Below, piece by piece: positions 12,801 through 21,500 of a DNA stretch of 39,350 nucleotides. The translations under genes were made by a program, and so were the position numbers. The notes beneath the pieces were generated by a model. It saw only the letters and a program-made list of their open reading frames with translations, was not told the DNA's origin and ran no database searches. The stretch is from Phoronis ovalis (lineage: Eukaryota > Phoronida > Phoronidae): assembly GCA_028565635.1 (NCBI GenBank), contig JAOXYB010089162.1, forward strand, positions 1-39,350. Direction: 5' to 3'. Every line of letters begins with the position of its first letter. Position 1 is the first letter of the stretch.

Positions 12801-12990
12801 ACAAAACGCAGCAGAAAGTTTATTGAACCTTTCCCCATTTAACCCAGTTATGGTAGCATCAGTGGTGGATTCATGGATGAAAAATCAACCTGAAGAAACT
12901 GTTATGGGAGTGAAACATAAGCTAGTGCAGGTTCAAGTTTTGTTTAGGGACAAGTATCAGTATTTTAGGACATCGGAAAACAAGTCTTAG
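873..12990 (+). CDS. ICE1: ICE1-like scaffold of the little elongation complex (5' end incomplete)
   Basis: Scaffold of the little elongation complex (with ELL, ICE2, ZC3H8), which drives snRNA-gene transcription; in mammals it is also linked to nonsense-mediated decay. Exons read here: 873-931, 1187-1331, 1776-1873, 2168-2205, 4471-4554, 4738-4777, 5236-5319, 5594-5703, 6215-9389, 9738-9844, 10152-10298, 10687-10775, 11007-11167, 11396-11584, 11864-12031, 12372-12470, 12785-12990 (TAG). All junctions are GT-AG and in phase except for one base too many in exon 4471-4554. The total is about 1,665 codons. The N-terminus is coiled coil, then come SP-rich motifs (LLSPLPSSPF in exon 5594-5703; ITPLPPSPLP near 8290), a long disordered Ser-rich middle in one 3,175-nt exon, and a helical C-terminus. 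The C-terminus resembles the human one (for example LLNLSPFNP against the human DLSPSNP region). I infer at least one more N-terminal exon. Confidence 0.87.
2600..2630 (-). terminator. poly(A) signals for the nested Ig gene
   Basis: Two AATAAA hexamers on the minus strand (tttatt at 2625-2630 and 2600-2605 on the plus strand) lie 140-175 bases beyond the Ig-gene stop codon, as expected for its 3' end. Confidence 0.5.
2774..3301 (-). CDS. single-Ig-domain type I membrane protein, nested in an ICE1 intron
   Basis: This 175-residue protein starts at MGGNKNK and ends at TAA 2774. It has a signal peptide (hydrophobic residues 8-18, cleavage probably near Ala28) and one Ig domain (about 34-124). 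The Ig shows Cys55 and Cys107, the core Trp68 and the D-T-G-E-Y-K-C signature at 101-107. A transmembrane helix follows at about 132-151, containing an Asp, then a short Lys-rich tail. Four N-glycosylation sequons (Asn35, 72, 91, 96) agree with an extracellular Ig. The same frame is open further upstream, but a splice acceptor (ttgatatttcag, exon edge at 3328) lies just before this ATG, so the upstream codons are probably intron and a 5' UTR exon probably exists. The gene lies antisense inside the ICE1 intron 2206-4470. The arrangement recalls basigin/embigin-type proteins but I cannot assign an orthologue. Confidence 0.75.
   Translation of the reverse strand: MGGNKNKLGYLLFVVLAICNNASKSVLAQEESTSNVTINPIRLVIQVGEEAHFKCGVKSEFGSTELIWKDGNGTELPNGPPSRITWDINGNLTIINTTEEDTGEYKCETKIGNDEATCNLKVYIMPSYWKEGIIVLSVDGVLLVLFLGCWIHSQIKQKQNIKKFKEAVKHGVHKP
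3849..3878. repeat. 11-bp tandem repeat
   Basis: Two exact copies of actatagtctt (3849-3859 and 3860-3870) are followed by a third partial copy. This is a minor intronic microduplication. Confidence 0.75.
4499..4503 (+). other. ICE1: apparent +1 frameshift in an A5 run of an ICE1 exon
   Basis: Exon 4471-4554 enters in phase (D-D-V-T-K-K-A-Q-V-I) but meets a TAA at 4518-4520. Its second half (E-A-N-R-S-N-K-S-L-E-L-K) is coding one frame over and is itself blocked upstream by a TAA at 4498-4500. Dropping one A from the run between GAT and GAAG restores a continuous coiled coil in phase with both neighbouring exons. The other 16 exons need no correction. Explanations are a sequence error, a true allele, or use of a weak purine-rich acceptor at 4504/4505. 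Confidence 0.8.
4950..4983. repeat. perfect 17-bp tandem duplication
   Basis: The unit cagtaataaataataat occurs at 4950-4966 and again at 4967-4983 without mismatch, inside an ICE1 intron. No function is apparent. Confidence 0.85.
5704..6214 (+). other. ICE1 intron without further features
   Basis: AT-rich intron with clear borders (AAG/gtgaat and tttcag/GTC). I see no gene, repeat or RNA structure in it. Confidence 0.7.
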
Positions 12991-13700
12991 ATTTTGTTTT
13001 AATTTTGTGCTGTTTTTTGCTGATGTGTGTACATGCCATTCCTAAGTTCCCGTTGTACATCATAGTTCAGTGACTGATTGTTTGTTAACTGTAAGCATGT
13101 TCGTTGTCTTTCAACATTTCTTAGAAATAACAAAACTGAAAAGTTAGTTTCCCAATCCCATCAGAGGTAGCAATAACTGGTTATGTTGAGATGACAGCAA
13201 AATCTGTAATGCCCGGTGATCCTGAAGTGACATTAAAATATTTGAATGTATGTCTTTTGGTATGTAGCCTCGTTAAAGTTTATTTTAAATTAAGATTTAA
13301 CTGGACTGAGTTGCTTGGCAAGATTGATATAATTTTGCAATTGGCTTCTGAACTGTATTTCGTGCATGGATTTGTGTCATTTTTGTGAGTTAACGATGTT
13401 AAATGTAATACAAATCTAGTCCAAACTTAATTTTACAACAAGAAAGCTTTCAGTCTTGTCACAAAACCCTTCACTAGTCCTTTCTGAATTAGTGGAAGAA
13501 GTCATGGTCACATGACTTCTAAATACTATCATGAATTAAAGTGAACTTATATCCCAAGTCCTGGTTTGTGTGGCCCTGTTCAGTTTTGGGCTAACTCTGT
13601 TTTATTTTAATCATTTATCTAAATTGATATGTCATCACTGTTGTATATTTTTATATGGTGCTAACATCTTTTTTTGTAAAATAAAAGTATTGTAGTTGTC
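12991..13700 (+). other. ICE1 3' untranslated region
   Basis: The stop codon TAG at 12988-12990 is followed by about 700 bases without conserved coding potential, ending near a canonical poly(A) signal. The open frames inside are short and unlike known proteins. Confidence 0.6.
13680..13685 (+). terminator. ICE1 poly(A) signal
   Basis: AATAAA about 690 bases past the ICE1 stop, followed by a T/GT-containing stretch. It lies tail-to-tail with the minus-strand gene that ends at 14231. Confidence 0.55.
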
Positions 13701-13937
13701 AACAAAAACTATATTATATTTTATATAAGCAGGAGAGAGTCAAGGCAAAAAAAACTCATTTAACAAAATTGTGAATATTATGACTCAAGTGGATGATTAT
13801 GTTAACAACCAATGTTGTTATAACAAATGTTAATATAAAAATATGCCTGTGTAAAAAGTCCAGAATGTTCAACTAAAGTAGATAAAACTAAATAAAGACG
13901 CATAAATGCCATTCATTCCTATTAGATGAACATAACC

Positions 13938-14031
13938 AACTATGTCTACACCTGTATCACAGAAATTACAACCTATTTCGTACCAACTATGTCTACACCA
14001 ATATCACAAAAATTACAACCTATTTCGTACC
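13938..14031. repeat. 47-bp tandem duplication
   Basis: Copies at 13938-13984 and 13985-14031 both begin aactatgtctacacc and end cctatttcgtacc, with only a few mismatches. They lie just beyond the 3' end of the STAND/TPR gene, in the gap between two convergent genes. Confidence 0.85.
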
Positions 14032-14037
14032 ATATTT

Positions 14038-14188
14038 GAGTCAGTTCCAACGGCAAGTTTAAAACATCACGACTCTCGTACATGAATTGAGACAATTTTA
14101 AAGGCAAGCTAACAACATAACATTACAATTCTCATACTTGAATTGAGGCAGTTTCAATGGCAAGTTATAAACACAAGCATTCATACTG
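14038..14188. repeat. degenerate three-unit tandem repeat of about 50-56 bp
   Basis: Three successive units start at 14038, 14089 and 14145. Each opens gag(t/a/g)ca followed by a Tx-rich stretch and ggcaag; the first two end in tgaatt preceded by (t)acat or actt. The units are clearly older than the neighbouring 47-bp duplication. Confidence 0.65.
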
Positions 14189-14230
14189 TTTGTGACATTA
14201 AAAAAACTTTATATTTTGACGTGTCGTATG

Positions 14231-16117
14231 CTATTTCAGTTTTGTCTTTTTAGCTTTTTTTGTAAATTGTTCCAGACTTGACTCTATTTTACGCAATAAT
14301 TCCCGGCAATCTTCTGGATTTTTCTCACAAATTTCTTTGGCTTTTTCCAGCAGATCATTTGCATACTGTTTATCCCCAAGCTCTTTTTCAATTCCTGCCA
14401 AATTATATAATGTTATTGCAATCTCTACACTATCACTTCCAAAAAAATTCTCTTTTAACTTGACTGAAGTCTTGCAAAGAGATTCCGCTTTTTCGAAATC
14501 CCCCATGTTTTTCATTACAGTAGCCAAGTTATTTGTTAGTCTAGCCATTTCTATGCTTTCTGTTCTGTTATGATTTGTTTCAATTTCCAATGAACGGTCA
14601 TAGAGCTCTTTAGCTTTATTAGGGTTCTTTTCATGAAAAAGCATTGCCAGGCTACAGAGAGTTGAAACCAGTTGTGGATGTCCTTCCCCAAAGAGGGTTT
14701 CTTTAGCATTTAAAACTCGCAAGAGAAGATTTTCTGCTGTTTTCATGTCACCACAATCATTTTTTGCCAAAGCTAAACCTTCCATAAGTTCTAGATTTTC
14801 AATATGATCAATACCATAATGATTTTCTCTCACCGATAAAGCCTTTTGAAACATATCTATTGCACCTATGGTATCATTGAGATCGTGATGGGTCATTGCT
14901 AAATTTCCCATTGTTTTAGCTGTAGAAATATCATCTTCGCCCAAACTTTTTCTTTTGATCTCCAATGCCCTTTCTCTTAGTTCTTTTGCTTCTTTATGCC
15001 TTCTTAAGTCACTCACAACATTTGCATAATTCTCCAAAGTTTTTGCCACTTCTGAGTGGTCTTTTCCATAATGAATTTCTTCAGCTTTGAGAACTCTTGT
15101 AAACATTGCCAAAGCCATTTCAATGTCCCCTAACTTGTGTGCAATAACTCCCAAGTTCCCTAGAGTACGTGCAAACTCTACATGATTTGTACCGTATTTC
15201 ATTGCTAGAAATTCTAACAGTTTGTCTCCAACCTCTTTTGCTTTTGCATATTCATTAAGTTTTATCAACGCAACTAAACAAGCATCTAAAACAGGTTCAG
15301 CGAGTTCTTCAAAATTCTTTTTCGTTTCATTATCAGAAACTTGAAATGATTGCTCCAAAATATTTTGTCCTAATGCAATCATATGAGGCAAATATGCCTG
15401 TGCCTTTTTGTAATCGGCTGGTATTAAAAACTCTTCACGACAGATTGTAGTCAAAACTGCACTGGATAATGGTAGAATAACATCATCGTGAACATCCAGA
15501 TCCTCAGCTTCATTATCTGAAGCGTTTGTCAAGTTACAATTTTCTAGTAAATATGCTCTCACAATTTTCTGAACAAAAGGATTAATAACTAATATTTTTT
15601 TGTCATTTTGCTGTAGTAGTGCATAACTACTTAGCAATTTTACTGCCGTGGTTACTTTACTTTTAGAAGTTAGTAATTCTTCGTTCTCAAATATTTCAGC
15701 AGGAATGTCATTGTGGTGCAAATAGGCACACAAATATAACAAAAGACTAGGTTTTCCAGACAATAAGTTCTTCAATTTTGACAGTGATAGGAGACAGGTT
15801 CCACATACGGCTTTTTCTAAGTTATCACATTTCATTACCTTTTCAACTTTTTTGAATTCTGAAGTTAGGAGAAAATCATTATAAAGACTGATATATGCTT
15901 CGGCATTTTTCCTGTTTTGACACATGTATGCTGTTGCTTGAGACAGAGCCAGTTGATTGAAGCATAAAGCTTCTGCAATATTTTTTGAACTGTCGGCATC
16001 AATTTTAAGTCTTCCAAATTGTTGGATAAATTCTACTGCATTTTGTTGTGTCATTTGTTCTAGGCAGTACTCAGGATCTGTGTGTACATTTGCTTTTGCA
16101 GGATATGTGTCAGCCAT
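14231..16117 (-). CDS. STAND-like winged-helix plus TPR protein lacking the NTPase domain
   Basis: A single-exon gene of 628 residues starting MADTYPAKAN; the frame is closed by a TAG just before a non-ATG stretch upstream. Residues about 15-70 look like the helical segment that follows the NTPase core in STAND/NB-ARC ATPases (N-A-V-E-F-I, then L-A-L-S-Q-A-T-A-Y). Residues about 115-200 look like its winged helix. Residues about 274-595 form roughly seven 42-residue kinesin-light-chain-type TPRs (for example LGNLGVIAHKLGDIEMALAMF). A Lys-rich tail ends the protein. No Walker A or B motif precedes it, and none is readable in the 2.4 kb upstream. Family knowledge suggests a signalling or immune-type scaffold; that role is inference. 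It is the only intronless gene among intron-rich neighbours. It could be a 3' fragment of a larger STAND gene, but the long intact frame argues against simple decay. Confidence 0.8.
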   Translation of the reverse strand: MADTYPAKANVHTDPEYCLEQMTQQNAVEFIQQFGRLKIDADSSKNIAEALCFNQLALSQATAYMCQNRKNAEAYISLYNDFLLTSEFKKVEKVMKCDNLEKAVCGTCLLSLSKLKNLLSGKPSLLLYLCAYLHHNDIPAEIFENEELLTSKSKVTTAVKLLSSYALLQQNDKKILVINPFVQKIVRAYLLENCNLTNASDNEAEDLDVHDDVILPLSSAVLTTICREEFLIPADYKKAQAYLPHMIALGQNILEQSFQVSDNETKKNFEELAEPVLDACLVALIKLNEYAKAKEVGDKLLEFLAMKYGTNHVEFARTLGNLGVIAHKLGDIEMALAMFTRVLKAEEIHYGKDHSEVAKTLENYANVVSDLRRHKEAKELRERALEIKRKSLGEDDISTAKTMGNLAMTHHDLNDTIGAIDMFQKALSVRENHYGIDHIENLELMEGLALAKNDCGDMKTAENLLLRVLNAKETLFGEGHPQLVSTLCSLAMLFHEKNPNKAKELYDRSLEIETNHNRTESIEMARLTNNLATVMKNMGDFEKAESLCKTSVKLKENFFGSDSVEIAITLYNLAGIEKELGDKQYANDLLEKAKEICEKNPEDCRELLRKIESSLEQFTKKAKKTKLK

Positions 16118-16323
16118 TCTTCTCTTTACTTTAGGCACTTCTCTTAACACCTATTAATAGCATATATCTGAATGTAAGAGATTCCATTTTCCATTTCAAA
16201 CAGCATGACTTTATATATTAATTTTCTAACATTGACAACCACAGGTGGAGCTGAGCTTTATTTCCCAAAAGGGAAAATAGCATCTGAAACTTTAATGAAA
16301 CAAATGTTAGTTTGTTAGTATAG

Positions 16324-16357
16324 CTCATGGTGCATACTTAAAAGTATGTACCATGAG
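16324..16357. repeat. 16-bp-arm hairpin
   Basis: ctcatggtgcatactt at 16324-16339 and aagtatgtaccatgag at 16342-16357 pair with one mismatch around a two-base centre. It lies about 200 bases upstream of the STAND/TPR start codon. Confidence 0.8.
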
Positions 16358-16679
16358 GATTGAAAAATAATGCAGTGCCCTTTATATTTTATTTGTTGTC
16401 TGATAAGTGTCATATTTTCCTCAAGTTAATGAACAAACCAATTGTCATGCCCATTATTGCAAATCTCGCCAGGCAGGGTATCTATAGGTTAGTTATTGAA
16501 CGAGGTAATTGTCACATTTCTCGCTTCATTTACTTTTTAATTTTGGAATACAATAAATGAATTAATTGATAATTGCTGTGACAACAGCTTTAATAATATG
16601 ACATTCGCCCTATATTCCGTCTAAGTCTTACACACCTTAAAGCGGATTTTAGTATGGAATGAAAAATACTCAGTCTATA

Positions 16680-16724
16680 CTAGGATATATAAAACTCTAA
16701 CATTTAGAGTTTTATATAACCTAG
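16680..16724. repeat. 21-bp-arm hairpin
   Basis: Arms 16680-16700 and 16704-16724 (ctaggatatataaaactc and its complement) pair with one mismatch around a three-base loop. The loop is too short for a typical microRNA precursor. It is probably a transposon remnant or cruciform-forming palindrome. Confidence 0.8.
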
Positions 16725-16875
16725 GTCTATATAATAATATAGACAAAGGTATCAATGTCATAGTTTTACCAAGTACAGTCTGGCACTTAAGACTGTTTTA
16801 TCGCCGACTGTTTATCTGGGAGAGCGTATGTGCCAATAATGCAATATGTAATCAGGGTAATTAATGCCCTATAAC

Positions 16876-16912
16876 GTCCCACTAATGCAGACACCATTGT
16901 CTGAGGTGGGAC
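16876..16912. repeat. compound hairpin
   Basis: gtcccac (16876) pairs with gtgggac (ending 16912); inside it cagaca pairs with tgtctg. The surrounding patch is richer in GC than its neighbours. Confidence 0.55.
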
Positions 16913-17277
16913 TCAGTCGCGGCGCTGTACGAGTGTTACGATTAATACGACTAAAGTTCAAATACACCGACAGGCACTGACAGAATTAATCCCGGAATTA
17001 TTATGAAGCCCATGATTCATTATCTAAAGCACTAATAACTGTGATAAGAAGTCTGCGGTCGCTCTTTGCACAAAACAGGATCGCTGATTTCACGTTCTTC
17101 ATGAATAAAAAACCATTGACAAAATATACAAAAGTCTGCTCTACATACGTGTAAATACGATTACGTCGTGATAAATAAAGCAATATTACCTGCAACTCTG
17201 CGCAGTATCAGCCCCAGTATCAGTTGACAGTTGTTACCAAGCTAACATTGACCTGTTTGCCCGGTCAACTCCTTTAT

Positions 17278-17289
17278 GCCATCTAGTGG
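17278..17289 (-). promoter_or_regulatory. CTCF-core-like motif
   Basis: The minus strand reads CCACTAGATGGC, matching the CCASYAGRKGGC core bound by CTCF. It lies near the possible first exon of the STAND/TPR gene. A 12-base match to a degenerate consensus is weak evidence alone. Confidence 0.3.
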
Positions 17290-18505
17290 ACATTTGCAAA
17301 CGCAATCAAAAGCAATCTGAGGAAAAAGCAGCTGTATGTAGTTTTTATACAGAGTTACTTGAAAGTAAGGTTACAGCTGGAATAAACAAGTAATCTGCCA
17401 AAAGACTTTAATTATAAAATTTGATTCACAATGTCCTAGTTTACAAAAGGCATTGTCCTGGCTGGTGGAAGGTATCGGTGTGAGATTGATGGGGATGTTC
17501 TGCTTGTATGGTGGTCTTGTTTGATTAATTTTATGGTAAAGCTCATGTAAGTATTAAAATATCTATCAAGAATGGGTCCAGTATTTCTTAGAAAATATTG
17601 TATATCTCATAAAACAAATAATATTTCTAACACATTCAGTCAGGTCCTTTAATCAAGAAAATTTCTGGATAGAGCAATTTTAGAGCTACTACATCTTTTG
17701 ATATGGGATGGGGATATGTGGAAATTTTTGGTCAAAAAATTTCCCTCCGTGGCCCACCCCTGCCCAAATAATGGAAGCTCTGTAAATTATAGTGTACTGT
17801 GAAGGCACTTCAACTTGGTGTGGTCCAGCAGTAATGGCCAACAACTTTATCAATGACCACTACCTTTATATGTGCTGTTCTTCGCATTATCCAGAATTAT
17901 TCCTGTTAACAATGCCGCAAAAGCATTGACAAATTTGCCATCTTTCTCATTATAAGCTGCCAATGCACTGATATCCAGTAATTATGTTATAAACAACTCA
18001 AATTAGGAACCAATATTGGGTTATATTTCCAATTTATATTGTACATATAAAACAAGCATAAACACTATATGTAGCACTTTATAATAAAAAATATCTCCTT
18101 TTCTCCCTCCATTCCATTAAACACAACCTAGATTACTCTTCAACAAACATACAAACCATTCCATCAATTCTTACAAGTGTGAAATTTTATATCATGATAA
18201 ACTTGTCATAGTATAGTCTTAAGCTTTGGAATTAATTAGAAAATGCTATATGACATAATTCTAGATACATTTTTCATAAATTTAACTCCCATGGCAGCTA
18301 GACTGTGTAACTATATGCTTCATGAATTACTTTAACATAAAAGGACATGGCACATCTGCTTAACATGTAAATATTCAGCACTGATTTAATAACACGCAAA
18401 TACTTTGTAAACAAGTTGCACTCTACCAAACATGAGATCCAACAGGCAGCAACAAAATGACAAAATGGTAACAAGCAACAGTATACAAATGCGATTTGGC
18501 ATGTC

Positions 18506-18555
18506 TTTAATCTTATACATATAAAGCTATCCTTGTATGTTTTTTGTTTTTATTC
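18506..18555 (-). terminator. PCCA 3' end signals
   Basis: On the minus strand the GAA-TAA stop is followed by A's, so an AATAAA hexamer overlaps the stop codon itself. An ATTAAA variant (tttaat, 18506-18511) lies about 40 bases downstream. I see no canonical AATAAA in the next several hundred bases, so the 3' UTR may be very short. Confidence 0.4.
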
Positions 18556-21500
18556 CAGCTCAACAATTACATCTGCATCATCAACAGTTTGACCAGCATT
18601 AAAGTTTATCTTCTTGATCTAAAACAGAAAAAGTTTGTTTCCAAGTCACTTTAACCAAAAAGAAATCCATTCTGTTCATGATTAAAAATTCAAGTCACAT
18701 CACTATATATTAAACAATACTTACACCCGCGCCCAGTTCTAGGATTAAAATTAGCATATTATAAAGGAGTTAGGTTTGACATAACAGTACAAACAATGAA
18801 TGTTTATTTCCATTTATAATTAGCTGAGTAGTGTTATACGCACCTTTCCTGTCTTAGCAGCAACTAAACTGTTCTGCATTTTCATAGCTTCTAAAACACA
18901 AACTTCTTGACCTTCAACAACCTGTAGGATGAAAATTTAAACATTGTAAAACAAACTTAAAATACCTCATATTCTACGAATTTACGCTTCCAAATATGCA
19001 TAATCATATAAATAAATGTAATAAGAACTTTAATTAATTTTTCATTCAATTGTATTCATAAACATATAGTGAAATAAAAATTGTACAAACGCTTTCCTTT
19101 TGAATATTCCAGAACATCTGATTCATAATATTTCCTAAAGTTATTTTAGTACTACAGCGGCTACAGGAACCAAGAACTTACTGTATCCCCTTCTTGTACA
19201 GCTACTGATTTAATGAGACCTGGCATGGGGGCCAGCACCACCGTACTGATGTCTGCTTCTGGTTTCTCTGGCATAAGTGTGTACATGTCAGCAAAACGCT
19301 TGCTAAGAACATGGATGTCGAACTGAAAATTGTAATGGCAAATGTGCTTTTGGTTAGATGTGTCAAGATGTGGTTTTAATAATAGTCACAAGCCTACTAT
19401 TTGGAATGGTACACTAGACAACAAAACCAGGTTAACATTACTATTACTGCAGGAGTCTTTTTCTCATTTATGTTAAAATTAGATGGGCAAAAAGTACACA
19501 TAGTGCGAGAACTGGACACCATAACGTATACATCTATCGCCATTGTTTGTTTTAAATAAAAAAATATGAAAACAGTACATTATCTGTTTCAAATAGTTTC
19601 GTATGTCTCATGGAGTTGTAGGCTATGGCAAATTTTACTGATTGTTTTTTTTGTCACTCACCACTGTGCCCAAATACCTCAGCCTCACCCTTCCAGACGG
19701 TTCTCTTTGCAAAAACTGTAAAAACAAAGAATGATGGCAGATATAACAAAGTACATCCTGAAACTACATTTATAGGCAGATATCTGGGATGTCTAAATTT
19801 TTCAGATTTGGCTATTAATTCTTTCACTGATTCCCATACATATATTTTAAAGAGTTCCTAGAAGAAATTCATCGGCAAATTCAAAACCTCAAGATTGCCT
19901 GCACTGGTAAATGTAACAATCATATCTAAAGCGTTAAGATTATTGTGTAGTAAGTAAGGAAGCAAAAGACAAAACAACTAAAAAATGATTATAGTACACA
20001 CGACTCTTGTTTAGATGAAACCACTATTACCTGTAAGGTCAATTGCTCTCCATTAATAACTGCTTGCACAACAGTGTCAGCTAGCGTGAAATTATTGTCA
20101 ATGACAAATGTGTCGCCATCCATTTTTACCTACAAATTCATACAATGTCCAGTGAATTTACATACAAATACTGATGAATACCCTTAATAAAGATGAATAT
20201 TCTTCAATCAAAATTTTCAGCATGACCCCGACATCACTGTTGACTACAAAATGGTTTTCTAACTACACCAAAAATTGCAGGCATGATATGCTGATGTTAG
20301 AAATTGAGTACATTTGAACTATATCAGAACTGTCTAAACATATGTGGAAACATTATATTTCTGTTTAACTAAGTAAATATTTTTGTAATAACCAGTGTTT
20401 TAAAAGAAACTTCAATTGACTTATAGCAATCGGGATTGAAAATGGCAATAGCCGCTTACACTAAAGTTGTCTCCATTATGAGTGACAACGGCTGAATTTG
20501 CCCAATCATTCACTTCGAAATGCATTGTCCAGTCTTTTGGGACTTTACGAAAAATTTCTAACCTAAAAAAGGCGAAAAGGAGTGTTACTTAAACATTTTA
20601 GGTTAATAAACAGGACAATGAAAATGAAAAATATTAGTTGTTTAACTTTTGCCAATTTACGACATATGTACAGTTTTTTTTGTATAAAATTAAACAATTT
20701 ACCACTATTCAGAAAATAATACCGAATATAGAATCTGTGCTACTGACCACTCATCTCAAGAACAAACCTTTATAGTTAAGAAGATGAACAAGGATCAGAT
20801 CGACAGCCAAACAGTTGGAAGTGAAAATGCAAGCATTTGATAACGATGCATGTGACAATACTATTCAGATACTATTATTGCAAACAATGACACATACATG
20901 TAATTAAAATCAAACCTAGCAAATAATTGTAATTTGACTTGTAAAAATTACCTTCCAGCATGTCCTTGAAACTGAGAATTTTTATAGTACATCCTATGCA
21001 AGGGTAGAAAATGAGACAGTGGGAATTATGAAATAAGCACATCAAGCATATGCAATATATACATCAATACAAGAAAATACATTACTAGTATACAAGTAAT
21101 GCAGCGGCATGCATAACAGCTTTGATATATCGATGACAAAGCATTCCATTTTAATTTAGCTTATATGCTGTGACTGCTGATTCTTCTGTGCCTATATTAA
21201 GCATTACCTATATTTAGCAGCAATTACGTGCAGCTTTAAAATTTCCTTTAATTTTTTATTTTAAGAAGCACCAACTTAAAGCAAGACAGCACATGACAGC
21301 TTTAACAAGACTTTGGTTCATATATCGCGGCAACTACACATACCTATCTTGGTTTTCGTAGCTGCGACTACGGAAAATTTCCATTACACGAATAACACAT
21401 GCCATTGCAGCTAATTGTTTTTTCTCCAAATCGGCTAACTGTTTACCTAAAAAAAGCATTTTTAAACTAAAATTTAGAGATTTAAAAGTCAATAGCACAA

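Larger units (their letters stand above)
16118..17290 (-). other. possible 5' UTR exons of the STAND/TPR gene
   Basis: On the minus strand a fair acceptor (cttacattcag) puts an exon edge at 16167, fifty bases before the ATG. A donor-like site (GCAG/gtaata) gives an upstream exon ending at 17190. The exon between about 17290 and 17190 would be non-coding apart from a four-codon upstream frame. This rests on splice-site appearance alone. Confidence 0.3.
16118..18549. other. intergenic region between two minus-strand genes
   Basis: About 2.4 kb without a recognisable protein or RNA gene. It contains hairpins at 16324-16357, 16680-16724 and 16876-16912, a GC-richer patch around 16900-16950, an inverted repeat ggaaattttt/aaaaaatttcc at about 17717-17743, and a CTCF-core-like motif at 17278. 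The right-hand part holds the 3' end of PCCA. Confidence 0.6.

Noticed and set aside
16118-16150. Start of the STAND/TPR frame at 16150
   Set aside because: The codon there is GTG directly after a TAG; the first ATG is at 16117. The extra codons could only be coding if an upstream exon splices in, which I cannot show.
16680-16724. MicroRNA precursor
   Set aside because: The loop is only three bases and the arms 21, too compact for a normal Dicer/Drosha substrate.
19625-19861. 78-codon plus-strand frame
   Set aside because: It overlaps PCCA exon 19662-19715 in antisense and shows no protein-like conservation.
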